A stretch of 64,000 bases of DNA, from NCBI GenBank assembly GCA_947381415.1, contig CANCVB010000010.1, positions 16,858 through 80,857 of the forward strand. Reading direction: 5' to 3'. Source of the DNA: Burkholderiales bacterium (lineage in GTDB: Bacteria; Pseudomonadota; Gammaproteobacteria; Burkholderiales; Burkholderiaceae_C). Positions within the stretch are counted from its first letter, which is position 1. The number at the start of each line of letters is the position of its first letter. The notes beneath the pieces are model-generated. The model was not told where the DNA came from, ran no database searches, and was given only the letters and a program-made list of their open reading frames with translations. Position numbers and translations under genes: made by a program. This document shows positions 29,270 through 37,251 of the stretch, piece after piece.

Positions 29270-29778
29270 GGTCTGACTTGTTATCTCGTCGTCAATCGAT
29301 CTTGAAGCTTTTGCAAACCACTTTGGCCACCAGCCTAGGGGCTGGCTGGTTAAGCTCGGCCTATGCCCAAGTGGACAAGCTCACAATCACGGGTTTGGCC
29401 GAAGCGCGTTTGCGCACCTTTGAAGAAATGGTGCGCCCCTATGTGCAAACCCAAACGCTGACAAAGGAAGCGGTGAGCTTGTCTTTGCCCTTGTTGGCTG
29501 ACAACGGCCACATGGTGCCCTTGAGCCTGAAAATCGACAGCCCTATGACCGAAGAAGCGCACATCACCCACGTCTACCTTTTATCGCAGCGCAACCCCGT
29601 GCCTTTGATGGCCAAATTTGTATTAGGTCCTTGGAGCGGTCGCGCCGATCTGAGTACGCGGGTGCGCTTGTCGGGCAACCAAAACGTGATCGCATTAGCC
29701 CGACGATCCGACGGCAGTTTTATTTACGATGTGCAAGAGGTGGTTGTCACCGAAGCCGCCTGTGTGGACAACGGCTGA
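29266..29778 (+). CDS. soxY: SoxY-like sulfur carrier with atypical C-terminal arm
   Basis: 170 residues; start overlaps the soxX stop. The N-terminal leader contains SRRQ and a hydrophobic stretch (about 15-34, SAYAQ cleavage), suggesting TAT or Sec export. The Ig-like SoxY domain has VSLSLPLLADNGHMVPLSL and ITHVYLLSQRNP. The swinging-arm tip of usual SoxY is GGCGG at the extreme end; here it reads TEAACVDNG, so the Cys (166) is kept but the flanking glycines are lost and the tail is longer. It should pair with the SoxZ-like protein downstream. Confidence 0.85.
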   Translation: MRSDLLSRRQSILKLLQTTLATSLGAGWLSSAYAQVDKLTITGLAEARLRTFEEMVRPYVQTQTLTKEAVSLSLPLLADNGHMVPLSLKIDSPMTEEAHITHVYLLSQRNPVPLMAKFVLGPWSGRADLSTRVRLSGNQNVIALARRSDGSFIYDVQEVVVTEAACVDNG

Positions 29779-30128
29779 TGACTTCCGCTCGCTTGCAAGT
29801 CCCACCCCGCATTGTCCAAGGCGATGTATTCAAACTGCGCTTGTTGGTCAACCATCCCATGGACAGTGGTTTTTTACGTGACATAGACGGCGTGCTGATC
29901 CAGCGCAATGTGATCCGTCACCTGCTGTGTACCTTGAATGGTAGAGAGGTCTTTCGGGTCGAACCGACCACGGGCGTTGCCGCCAACCCTTTGTTTGAGT
30001 TTTATTTGCGGGCAACCGAGTCTGGCGATATGTTGTTCCGTTGGGTAGATGACAAGGCCTATATCGGGGAGTTGCGCCACACCCTGGTGGTAGAGCCCGC
30101 CAACGCCTCCAAACCTGCCGGTAACTGA
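29778..30128 (+). CDS. soxZ: SoxZ-like sulfur carrier partner
   Basis: 116 residues; the start shares a base with the soxY stop (TGATG). ARLQVPPRIVQGDVFKLRLLV, HPMDSGF and a final beta-rich FEFYLRATESGDMLFRWVDD segment match SoxZ, including the canonical hydrophobic beta-sandwich surface that binds SoxY. There is no signal peptide, consistent with co-export on SoxY. Adjacent genes supply the full SoxAX/YZ set. Confidence 0.87.
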   Translation: MTSARLQVPPRIVQGDVFKLRLLVNHPMDSGFLRDIDGVLIQRNVIRHLLCTLNGREVFRVEPTTGVAANPLFEFYLRATESGDMLFRWVDDKAYIGELRHTLVVEPANASKPAGN

Positions 30129-30137
30129 GTCTTCACC

Positions 30138-30932
30138 ATGTCCTTTGCGGTCTGCAGGTCTTTGCTTGTTGGGTTTGGGATGGCTTTGACATTGGTCTTC
30201 TCTTTGCACGCCCAACAACGCGTCATTGCACTGGATAAATTGCAGTCTGGACTGCAATTTTCAGGCGCCGAGGTGCAGTCCTTGCAAGCCGATGAATTTG
30301 CCAACCCAGGCAATATCGCTTTGGACAATGGCAACAAGCTTTGGAGCAAGCCCGACGGTAACAGCAACAAAAGCTGTCAGTCTTGCCATGGCGAAATCGG
30401 TCGCATGAAAGGCGTGTCTGTTCTCTACCCTGCGATCGACAAAACCACTGGCAAATTGTTTAACCTCGAAGACCGCATCCGCAACTGTCGTGTCAAGCAC
30501 CAAAAAGCTTCCGATTGGGTTTTCGAGTCTGATGAATTGCTTGCGGTGAGTTTGGCGGTGACCACAAGTTCGCGTGGTCTGCCTTTGCAAGCTTCCATCG
30601 ACGGTGCAGCCAAAACCCATTTAGAAAACGGTCAACGTCTCTTCATGACCCGCCAAGGACAAATGAACTTGGCCTGCACCCATTGCCACGACCAAAGGTA
30701 TGGACAAAAACTCTTTACCGACCCCTTAAGCCAAGGTCAAGCCAATGGCTACCCTTTGTACCGCATCGATTGGCAAAGGCTTGCGTCTTTGGAGCGGCGA
30801 CTGCGCTTTTGCTACACCGGCGTGAAAGCCGAAATCCCCCCTTGGGGCCACAGTGACATGCGCGACATCAGCTTGTATTTGATGTGGCGAGGCCAAGGTT
30901 TGCCCGTAGAAGCACCCGCCGTACGCAAATAA
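30138..30932 (+). CDS. soxA: SoxA-like dihaem cytochrome c
   Basis: 264 residues with a signal peptide (about 1-25). Two haem motifs are present, CQSCH (80-84) and CTHCH (180-184), plus Cys225 in RLRFCYTGVKAE, the position of the SoxA catalytic cysteine (cysteine persulfide haem ligand). It catalyses, with SoxX, formation of a SoxY-thiosulfate adduct. The operon ends here: the next gene is convergent. No soxB (hydrolase) or soxCD is present in this window. Confidence 0.88.
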   Translation: MSFAVCRSLLVGFGMALTLVFSLHAQQRVIALDKLQSGLQFSGAEVQSLQADEFANPGNIALDNGNKLWSKPDGNSNKSCQSCHGEIGRMKGVSVLYPAIDKTTGKLFNLEDRIRNCRVKHQKASDWVFESDELLAVSLAVTTSSRGLPLQASIDGAAKTHLENGQRLFMTRQGQMNLACTHCHDQRYGQKLFTDPLSQGQANGYPLYRIDWQRLASLERRLRFCYTGVKAEIPPWGHSDMRDISLYLMWRGQGLPVEAPAVRK

Positions 30933-30938
30933 GCAAGG

Positions 30939-31778
30939 CTAAAAAGTAGCAAGTACCTTGCGCCACAATGCAGGGGTCACCTCGGGCATGACCCCAAACC
31001 ATGCGGCGAACGCAGGCCTTGCCTGATGTAACAGCATCCCCAAGCCATTGACTGTCGGGTTGCCTTTGTCTGCCGCTCTTTTGAGCAAATCGGTTTGCAA
31101 CGGGGTGTATACGATGTCAGACACCAAGGCATGGGCTGGTAAGTCATCCAAATGCAATTCCAGCGCGGGTTGTCCCTGCATACCTTGCGTGGTGGTGTTG
31201 ACCAACAAGGACGCGCCATCCAGTGCGCTGTGTCGCTGCGACCAAGCAAAGGCTTTGACAGGCAAACCAAATTCATCTGCCATGGCCTGCGCTTTGTCGC
31301 TGCTACGGTTTAACAAGCGAATTTCTTTGGCACCCGCATCCGCCAAAGCCCAGACCACCGCCCGCGCTGCACCCCCTGCACCCAAAACCACGGCGGGTCC
31401 TGCGTTGGCTTGCCACTGGCTGTGTGCTTCACGCAAACTTTGGATGAACCCAAACGCATCGGTATTGGTACCATGCAAACGGCCATCGGCCTTGACTGAC
31501 AAGGTATTGACTGCGCCTATGCGTTGCGCCACCGCTTCCAATTCGTCCACCCACGGCAGCGCCTCAATTTTGTGCGGCAGAGTCAGGTTACAACCTGCAA
31601 AGCCAAGCGCTTTCAAACCCGCCAAGGCCTGGGGCAAATGCGCGGGATTGACAGCCAAAGGCACATAGGCCCCATGCAAACCGTGCTCGTCTATCCAGTG
31701 TGAATGAATCAGCGGAGAACGTGAATGGGCAATCGGCCAACCCATGACTCCCGCCAAAATAAATGATGAAGCTGCCAT
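30939..31778 (-). CDS. aroE: Shikimate dehydrogenase
   Basis: 279 residues from the ATG at 31,778, which places FILAGVMGWPIAHSRSPLIHS at the N-terminus as in AroE; a longer frame adds 47 residues of non-conserved sequence. The catalytic Lys is in NLTLPHK, the NADP motif is VVLGAGGAARAVVWAL, and NTTTQGMQ and NGLGMLLHQ are conserved. It reduces 3-dehydroshikimate to shikimate in aromatic amino-acid synthesis. It is a housekeeping gene lying between sulfur-related loci and convergent with soxA. Confidence 0.95.
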   Translation of the reverse strand: MAASSFILAGVMGWPIAHSRSPLIHSHWIDEHGLHGAYVPLAVNPAHLPQALAGLKALGFAGCNLTLPHKIEALPWVDELEAVAQRIGAVNTLSVKADGRLHGTNTDAFGFIQSLREAHSQWQANAGPAVVLGAGGAARAVVWALADAGAKEIRLLNRSSDKAQAMADEFGLPVKAFAWSQRHSALDGASLLVNTTTQGMQGQPALELHLDDLPAHALVSDIVYTPLQTDLLKRAADKGNPTVNGLGMLLHQARPAFAAWFGVMPEVTPALWRKVLATF

Positions 31779-31865
31779 AAGACCCTTAGCATATCGCCAG
31801 TTGGACGGGGATCTGTTCCCGCCCGCATGTGAAACAATCAGCCCAGTTATATCAACAGTTCCGAG

Positions 31866-34247
31866 ATGCCAGCCGCCACGCCCACTTCCATTGCCCGTTT
31901 TCACCATTTCTTGGCGCAAATCACGCGCTTGGTGGATATTGCACCTGCAGAGGCCGAGTTATTGGCCCAAGGTCGCCAGTGCTTGCACGAACTGGTGTCG
32001 CATGATGACTGGTTGCTGCCAGAGTTTGCCCAGCCTGATGCAAAGTACTACCAACAGTATTTGTTGTATGCCGACCCACAAGACCGTTTTTCAGTGGTGA
32101 GTTTTGTCTGGGGCCCAGGTCAAGCCACACCCATCCATGACCACACGGTATGGGGGTTGGTCGGCATGTTGCGTGGTTCAGAATCGTGCCAGCCCTATAG
32201 CCGCATGTCTGATGGTCGCTGGGTACCCGCAGGTTTTCAAGTCGACATGTTGCCAGGTGATGTGGAAGCTGTTTCACCCCGCATAGGCGATGTCCATAAG
32301 GTCTGGAACGCTTTGCCCGACCAGGTTTCGATCAGTATCCATGTGTATGGCGGCAATATTGGATTGATTGAACGCAACAGCTACCGTGACGATGGCACCC
32401 GCAGCAAATTTGTATCTGGTTACACCAATGTCCAAGCCGTGACAGACACGCAAGCACCTATACCCGCGGTCACCGCAACCGTTGCACCGCCGCCTGCACC
32501 ACCATCGCCATCCGTGCAGACCGACACCTCTGCCGCCACGATCGTATCCACGGTTTTGGCACCTCAGCCAACAGAAGAAACCGTACACCAAGCTGTTGTG
32601 CTACCCAACAGCGAAGTGGCCCCCGAGGTTTTGGCCATAGATGTCGCCCATCCCTACGCCATCAGCAGCTATGCACAAGTCAGGGCGGCATTGTTAGCCA
32701 AAGAAGAAATCGCATTGGTGGATGTTCGTGAAGAAGACCCTTATGCACAAAGCCACCCGTTGTTTGCGATCAACTTGCCTTATGGCCGCATTGAATTGGA
32801 TGCATGGCGACGGATTCCCCGACGCGATACACCTGTGGTGGTGTACGACAACGGCGAAGGATTGGCCCTGCAAGCCATTCCCATATTGCAACGCTTAGGC
32901 TACACCCAGCTGAGTATGTTGCAAAACGGTTTGGCAGGTTGGGCTGCGGCAGGCGGCGAATTGTTTCGCGATGTGAATGTGCCCAGCAAATCGTTTGGTG
33001 AACTTGTGGAGTCGCAACGCAAAACCCCCTCGTTTTCTGCGCATGAAGTCAAGGCCTTGCTCGAACGAGACTCAGACATGGTGATATTGGATGCGCGCCG
33101 TTTTGACGAATACCAAACCATGAGCATCCCCAATGCCATCAGTGTCCCAGGCGGCGAATTGGTTTTACGCGCGCGCGCCTTGGCACCCAGCCCAACCACG
33201 CGCATTGTCGTCAACTGTGCAGGCCGTACACGCAGCATCATCGGCGCGCAATCCCTCATCAATTCAGGCATACCCAATCCGGTTTGCGCTTTGCGCAACG
33301 GCACCATTGGTTGGACACTGGCGGGGCTGGATTTGGTCAAAGGTGCTGACAAACGGTTTGGCAGCATCACCGACAACGATCAGAGCAAAGCCGCTGCTTC
33401 CGCACTGGCCTTGTTGTTTCGCGCGGGTGTGCCAAGGGTTGATCAGGCCACGGTAAAACAGTGGTTGACTGAAAACGATCGCAACACCTATGTGTTTGAT
33501 GTACGCACCCCGGAAGAATATGCCCAAGGCCATTGGCCAGGTGCTGTCAGTGCACCCGGTGGTCAGCTGGTACAAGAGACCGATCACTTTGTGGGCGTGA
33601 GGGGTGCGCGTGTTGTGGTCTATGACGATGATGGTGTGCGCGCCAGCATGACGGCGTCTTGGTTGGCGCAAATGGGCTGGCAGGTTGCGGTCATGAAAGA
33701 CGTTACCAGCCAAGATTTGTCCAGCCAAATTGTGGCGTCTGAAGACGATTTGCCGCTGACTCTGGCGCCCGTGGCGGTGGTGGATCCCCCTACCCTCAAA
33801 ACCTGGTTGGCCAATCGCAGCAACCTCAGCATGGTCATCGATGTGGGCGACAGCGCCACCTATGTCAAGCGCCATATCCCCGGTGCATGGTGGTTGTTGC
33901 GTTCGCAATTGGCACAAGATTTCACCCGTGTGCACAAAGCCAATCGCTATGTTCTCACCTGTGGCGATGGACGGGTGTCACGCTATGCCGTGGCAGAGTT
34001 ACAACCCTTGTTGAGACCCGGTGTAGAAGTCTTCTGGCTACCGGGTGGCAACGCTGCATGGCAAGCAGCAGGCTTTAGCACCCAACAAGGGGAGTCTTAT
34101 GTGGCCAGTCAACGCATTGACCGCTACCGTCGTCCTTACGAAGGTACCGATAATCCTGCACAAGCCATGCAAGCCTATCTAGATTGGGAATACGGTTTGG
34201 TCGAACAACTCAAACGTGATGGCACCCACCATTTCAAGGTCATTTAA
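31866..34247 (+). CDS. Thiol (cysteine-type) dioxygenase fused to four rhodanese domains
   Basis: 793 residues. Residues 1-180 form a cupin thiol dioxygenase with iron ligands His91, His93 (PIHDHTVWGL) and His144 (GDVHKVWN), and the Ser157-His159-Tyr161 triad of cysteine dioxygenases. A Pro/Ala/Thr linker covers about 195-250. Four rhodanese-like domains follow (about 265-370, 385-495, 520-615, 635-740). Domains 2 and 4 keep the active-site Cys (Cys451, Cys699), whereas 1 and 3 have Asp there (Asp328, Asp587). The likely role is oxidation and transfer of sulfur from small thiols or persulfides in the cytosol. Confidence 0.87.
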   Translation: MPAATPTSIARFHHFLAQITRLVDIAPAEAELLAQGRQCLHELVSHDDWLLPEFAQPDAKYYQQYLLYADPQDRFSVVSFVWGPGQATPIHDHTVWGLVGMLRGSESCQPYSRMSDGRWVPAGFQVDMLPGDVEAVSPRIGDVHKVWNALPDQVSISIHVYGGNIGLIERNSYRDDGTRSKFVSGYTNVQAVTDTQAPIPAVTATVAPPPAPPSPSVQTDTSAATIVSTVLAPQPTEETVHQAVVLPNSEVAPEVLAIDVAHPYAISSYAQVRAALLAKEEIALVDVREEDPYAQSHPLFAINLPYGRIELDAWRRIPRRDTPVVVYDNGEGLALQAIPILQRLGYTQLSMLQNGLAGWAAAGGELFRDVNVPSKSFGELVESQRKTPSFSAHEVKALLERDSDMVILDARRFDEYQTMSIPNAISVPGGELVLRARALAPSPTTRIVVNCAGRTRSIIGAQSLINSGIPNPVCALRNGTIGWTLAGLDLVKGADKRFGSITDNDQSKAAASALALLFRAGVPRVDQATVKQWLTENDRNTYVFDVRTPEEYAQGHWPGAVSAPGGQLVQETDHFVGVRGARVVVYDDDGVRASMTASWLAQMGWQVAVMKDVTSQDLSSQIVASEDDLPLTLAPVAVVDPPTLKTWLANRSNLSMVIDVGDSATYVKRHIPGAWWLLRSQLAQDFTRVHKANRYVLTCGDGRVSRYAVAELQPLLRPGVEVFWLPGGNAAWQAAGFSTQQGESYVASQRIDRYRRPYEGTDNPAQAMQAYLDWEYGLVEQLKRDGTHHFKVI

Positions 34248-34253
34248 TTCAAC

Positions 34254-34943
34254 ATGGATACCGCTTGGGTTGCGCTTGCACTCACCTTGAAAGTGGCCGG
34301 TTGGGCCACGGTCATCAACATGGTCTTGGGTGTTGCTGTGGGATTGGCCTTGTCGCGCTGGCGATTTGTGGGTCGCGATGTCATTGACGCCCTGCTCACC
34401 TTACCCATGGTGTTACCGCCTACCGTCTTGGGCTATTACTTATTGGTTTTACTGGGGCGGCACGGCGTGATCGGTCAATGGTTAAAAACCACCTTGGGCA
34501 TACAACTGATTTTCACTTGGCAGGGCGCTGTCATTGCGGCCAGTGTGGTCGCTTTCCCTTTGGTATTTAAAGCCGCCCGTGCCGCATTTGAAAATGTGGA
34601 ACCCAGCTTAGAGCAAGCAGCCAGAGTACTGGGACTGAGCGAAGCCGCCGTATTTTTTCGTGTCACCCTGCCTTTGGCTTGGCGCGGTATTTTGGCTGGC
34701 AGCTTACTGGCGTTTGCACGGGCCACAGGCGAGTTTGGTGCCACCTTGATGGTGGCAGGAAGTATTGCGGGCGAAACGCAAACGCTGTCGATCGCTGTGT
34801 ATGAAGCCGTGCAAGCTGGTCAAGACGCTACAGCGAATTTTTTGGTGCTGGTGACCTCGGTGAGTTGTTTGGCCTTGCTCTTGAGTGCAGGCTATTTGGC
34901 TCCCGGTCGCATCGCCGGCCACACCCAACGGGGTGCGCGATGA
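34254..34943 (+). CDS. modB: Molybdate ABC transporter permease
   Basis: 229 residues with about five membrane helices. The EAA-loop region GEFGATLMVAGSIAGETQTLSIAVYEAVQAG and the LTLPMVLPPTVLGYYLLVLLGR phrase are diagnostic for ModB. It starts six bases after the dioxygenase-rhodanese stop and overlaps modC by four bases. No modA (binding protein) gene is adjacent, so it must be supplied from elsewhere. Molybdate supply fits the two molybdenum hydroxylases in this window. Confidence 0.9.
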   Translation: MDTAWVALALTLKVAGWATVINMVLGVAVGLALSRWRFVGRDVIDALLTLPMVLPPTVLGYYLLVLLGRHGVIGQWLKTTLGIQLIFTWQGAVIAASVVAFPLVFKAARAAFENVEPSLEQAARVLGLSEAAVFFRVTLPLAWRGILAGSLLAFARATGEFGATLMVAGSIAGETQTLSIAVYEAVQAGQDATANFLVLVTSVSCLALLLSAGYLAPGRIAGHTQRGAR

Positions 34944-35641
34944 TGTGGCAAGTTCAGCTGCACAGCCGGCTCGGTCATTTACCGTCGGCTTTCGATCTGA
35001 ACATCTCTTTTGCCAGTGATGCAAAACGCTTGGTGTTGTTTGGGCCATCGGGGGCTGGCAAGACACAAACCTTGATGATGATGGCCGGTTTGACCACGCC
35101 CCAGCAAGGCAAAGTGGTTTTCAATGAAACGCCTTTGTTTGACAGTTCAAGCCAACTGAATGTACCTACACGCCAGCGTGGTCTTGGCTATGTGTTTCAA
35201 GATTACGCTTTGTTTCCGCATCTGACCGTGCGTCAAAACATGGGGTTTGCATTGCACCAGGGATGGGGCAACCCGTCCCCTACACACACCAGCCCTGAGG
35301 TAGACCGTTGGTTACAAGTGTTTCAGCTTCAAGCTGTTGCCCATTTGTTACCCGAACAAATTTCTGGTGGGCAACGACAGCGAACAGCGTTGGCTAGGGC
35401 ATTGGTCGCACAACCAAGGGCTTTGCTGTTGGACGAACCATTCGCAGCCATGGACCGACCACTCAGACAGCGTTTGCGCAGCGAGTTGTTACAGCTTCAA
35501 ACCGAATTGTCTTTACCGATGGTTTTAATCACCCACGACGAAGAAGATGTAGATGCCTTTGCCCAAGCGCTTATTCATATAGACAAAGGCAAGGTCGTCA
35601 GCGGCGCCAACCCATCCGACTCAACAAACCATCGCGTTTGA
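34940..35641 (+). CDS. modC: Molybdate ABC transporter ATP-binding protein, short form
   Basis: 233 residues (ATGATG start overlapping modB). Walker A is GPSGAGKT (35-42), the signature EQISGGQRQR, Walker B ALLLDEPFAAMD, and the switch His is in LITHDEEDVDAF. It lacks the C-terminal TOBE/Mop domain of usual ModC (about 350 residues), so direct molybdate feedback by that domain is missing. The last 44 bases overlap the 3' end of the convergent cytochrome b gene. Assignment to molybdate rests on the modB neighbour. Confidence 0.83.
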   Translation: MMWQVQLHSRLGHLPSAFDLNISFASDAKRLVLFGPSGAGKTQTLMMMAGLTTPQQGKVVFNETPLFDSSSQLNVPTRQRGLGYVFQDYALFPHLTVRQNMGFALHQGWGNPSPTHTSPEVDRWLQVFQLQAVAHLLPEQISGGQRQRTALARALVAQPRALLLDEPFAAMDRPLRQRLRSELLQLQTELSLPMVLITHDEEDVDAFAQALIHIDKGKVVSGANPSDSTNHRV

Positions 35642-36176
35642 CAAACTGATGCCACAGTGCAGCAATGACATGCAAGGCGATCAACGTCATCAGTACATCG
35701 GCAGACAGTTCATGCAATTCGCCAAAAAACTCCTTGCCTTCTGGCGATGCATCCCATAATTTTGGTAAAGCCATGCCAAAGAACTTGACAGGGTAAGGTG
35801 AAAAACTGGAGCCCAAAAAACCGGACACGGGTAACACCACCATGCACAGGTAGAGCAATCGGTGGTTCCAAGTACCTAGCTTTTGCAGAAAGGGACTCAC
35901 TCCCAAAGGCGCAGCGGGAACGGAGTGGGTGACACGCCAACCCAAGCGCCACAAAATCAACAGCCCCAAACAAATGCCGATTGATTTATGAAGATTGAAC
36001 CACTGCGCACGAATGCCGGGTGGGTCTTTGGGAATATCTTCCATCCACACACCCAAGCCTAATTGGGCAATGAGGCCAAAGGCCAATACCCAATGCAAGA
36101 CGACCAACATTCGGTCATATTTCAAAGCAGGCGTTGGATCGTTAGGCGCCGTCTCCGTTGTGACTTCTGGATTCAT
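35598..36176 (-). CDS. Cytochrome b561-type membrane protein
   Basis: 192 residues from ATG 36,176. Four membrane helices carry His residues at HWVLAFG, LHKSIGICLGLLIL, NHRLLYLCMVVLPVSGF and LHVIAALWHQF, matching the two-haem prokaryotic b561 family. It would pass electrons between the quinone pool and a periplasmic partner. It lies 40 bases behind the beta-propeller gene on the same strand, next to the PQQ cluster. The 3' end overlaps modC on the other strand. Confidence 0.88.
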   Translation of the reverse strand: MNPEVTTETAPNDPTPALKYDRMLVVLHWVLAFGLIAQLGLGVWMEDIPKDPPGIRAQWFNLHKSIGICLGLLILWRLGWRVTHSVPAAPLGVSPFLQKLGTWNHRLLYLCMVVLPVSGFLGSSFSPYPVKFFGMALPKLWDASPEGKEFFGELHELSADVLMTLIALHVIAALWHQFVKRDGLLSRMGWRR

Positions 36177-36216
36177 AAGGTCTTTCTCTGTGTTCAAGTT
36201 GATTACTTCATTTACT

Positions 36217-37161
36217 TCATTGCGCAACCACACCCCAAGGCAATTTACCCGTTGGGATTTCTTTAACCATCTTGCGGCTGGCTATATCGACCACGCTGAC
36301 TGAGCCACTGCGGCCTGCGGCCACATACAATTTTTTGGCATCCGGGGAAAATGTCATGTTCCATGGGCGCTGACCAATAGCAATGTTGTCGACCAACTTG
36401 AAAGTTGCGGTGTCGACCATAGAAACATTGGCATCGCCACCGTTGCTGGCAAACACATAAGCGCCATCTGGTGACACGATCACCCCAGCGGTTCGCTTGC
36501 CCACAGCTTGCTTGCCAACTACTTTTCGTTCAACCATGTCAATGGCTACCAGCAAACTGGCGGCCTCTACAGCAACATAGGCTTTTTTTCCATCAGGGCT
36601 GAATGCAATGCCACGGGGACGCTCGCCTACTTTCACAGAACCCACTTGCTTGCGTTTTTCAAGGTCCAAAATGTCCACTTGATCGGCTTCTTCGGCGGAG
36701 ACCAGCATGAATTTCCCATCGGGACTGAACACCCCATGCTCGGGGTTTTTGCCATGCACCACGATGTCAAACTCCACTTTCAATCGCTGTGTGTGAATGA
36801 AGCTGATGCTGTTCGCGCCTTCATTGGCGATACCCAACCAATCTCCATTGGGGGAACAATACACAGCTTCAGGTGAGTCCCCCAATTGCACACGTTGTTC
36901 GATCACTCCTTTGCCAGGATCAATCACCCACAACTGCGCTTTGGTCTGTTCAGTGACATAGAGTTTTTTGCTTCCCTTGCAGACAGCCAGTCCACGCGGT
37001 TTACCACCCGTCTCAATGGTGGAGATGACCGTATCGGTCGCAACATCAATGACAGAAACAGTACCCGCGCCTTCATTGGTGGCGTAGGCAAGCGACTGTG
37101 CAAACACTGAATTGCTGAATAACAACAAGAAAAGAAGGGATACACAATGCAAGCGTTTCAT
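36217..37161 (-). CDS. Exported YVTN-type beta-propeller protein, PQQ-catabolism-associated family
   Basis: 314 residues with a signal peptide (about 1-21, FAQS). There are seven or so repeats of the YVTN form, such as AYATNEGAGTVSVIDVATDT, VFSPDGKFMLVS and IAFSPDGKKAYVAVE. The length and the position beside a cytochrome b561 and the pqq operon match the family called PQQ-dependent catabolism-associated beta-propeller protein. The biochemical role is not known; it is presumably periplasmic. Confidence 0.82.
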   Translation of the reverse strand: MKRLHCVSLLFLLLFSNSVFAQSLAYATNEGAGTVSVIDVATDTVISTIETGGKPRGLAVCKGSKKLYVTEQTKAQLWVIDPGKGVIEQRVQLGDSPEAVYCSPNGDWLGIANEGANSISFIHTQRLKVEFDIVVHGKNPEHGVFSPDGKFMLVSAEEADQVDILDLEKRKQVGSVKVGERPRGIAFSPDGKKAYVAVEAASLLVAIDMVERKVVGKQAVGKRTAGVIVSPDGAYVFASNGGDANVSMVDTATFKLVDNIAIGQRPWNMTFSPDAKKLYVAAGRSGSVSVVDIASRKMVKEIPTGKLPWGVVAQ

Positions 37162-37251
37162 CTCAAAACTTTCAAGTCATAAAGCAAAGAAACCATCTTA
37201 ATTGAATTAAATGCCCTTAACAGGCATGAGAGTACTCAGCTACATTTCGGT

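Noticed and set aside
28865..30932. Annotating a complete thiosulfate-oxidising Sox system
   Set aside because: Only soxXYZA are present; soxB and soxCD are absent from the window, so the pathway cannot be claimed complete.
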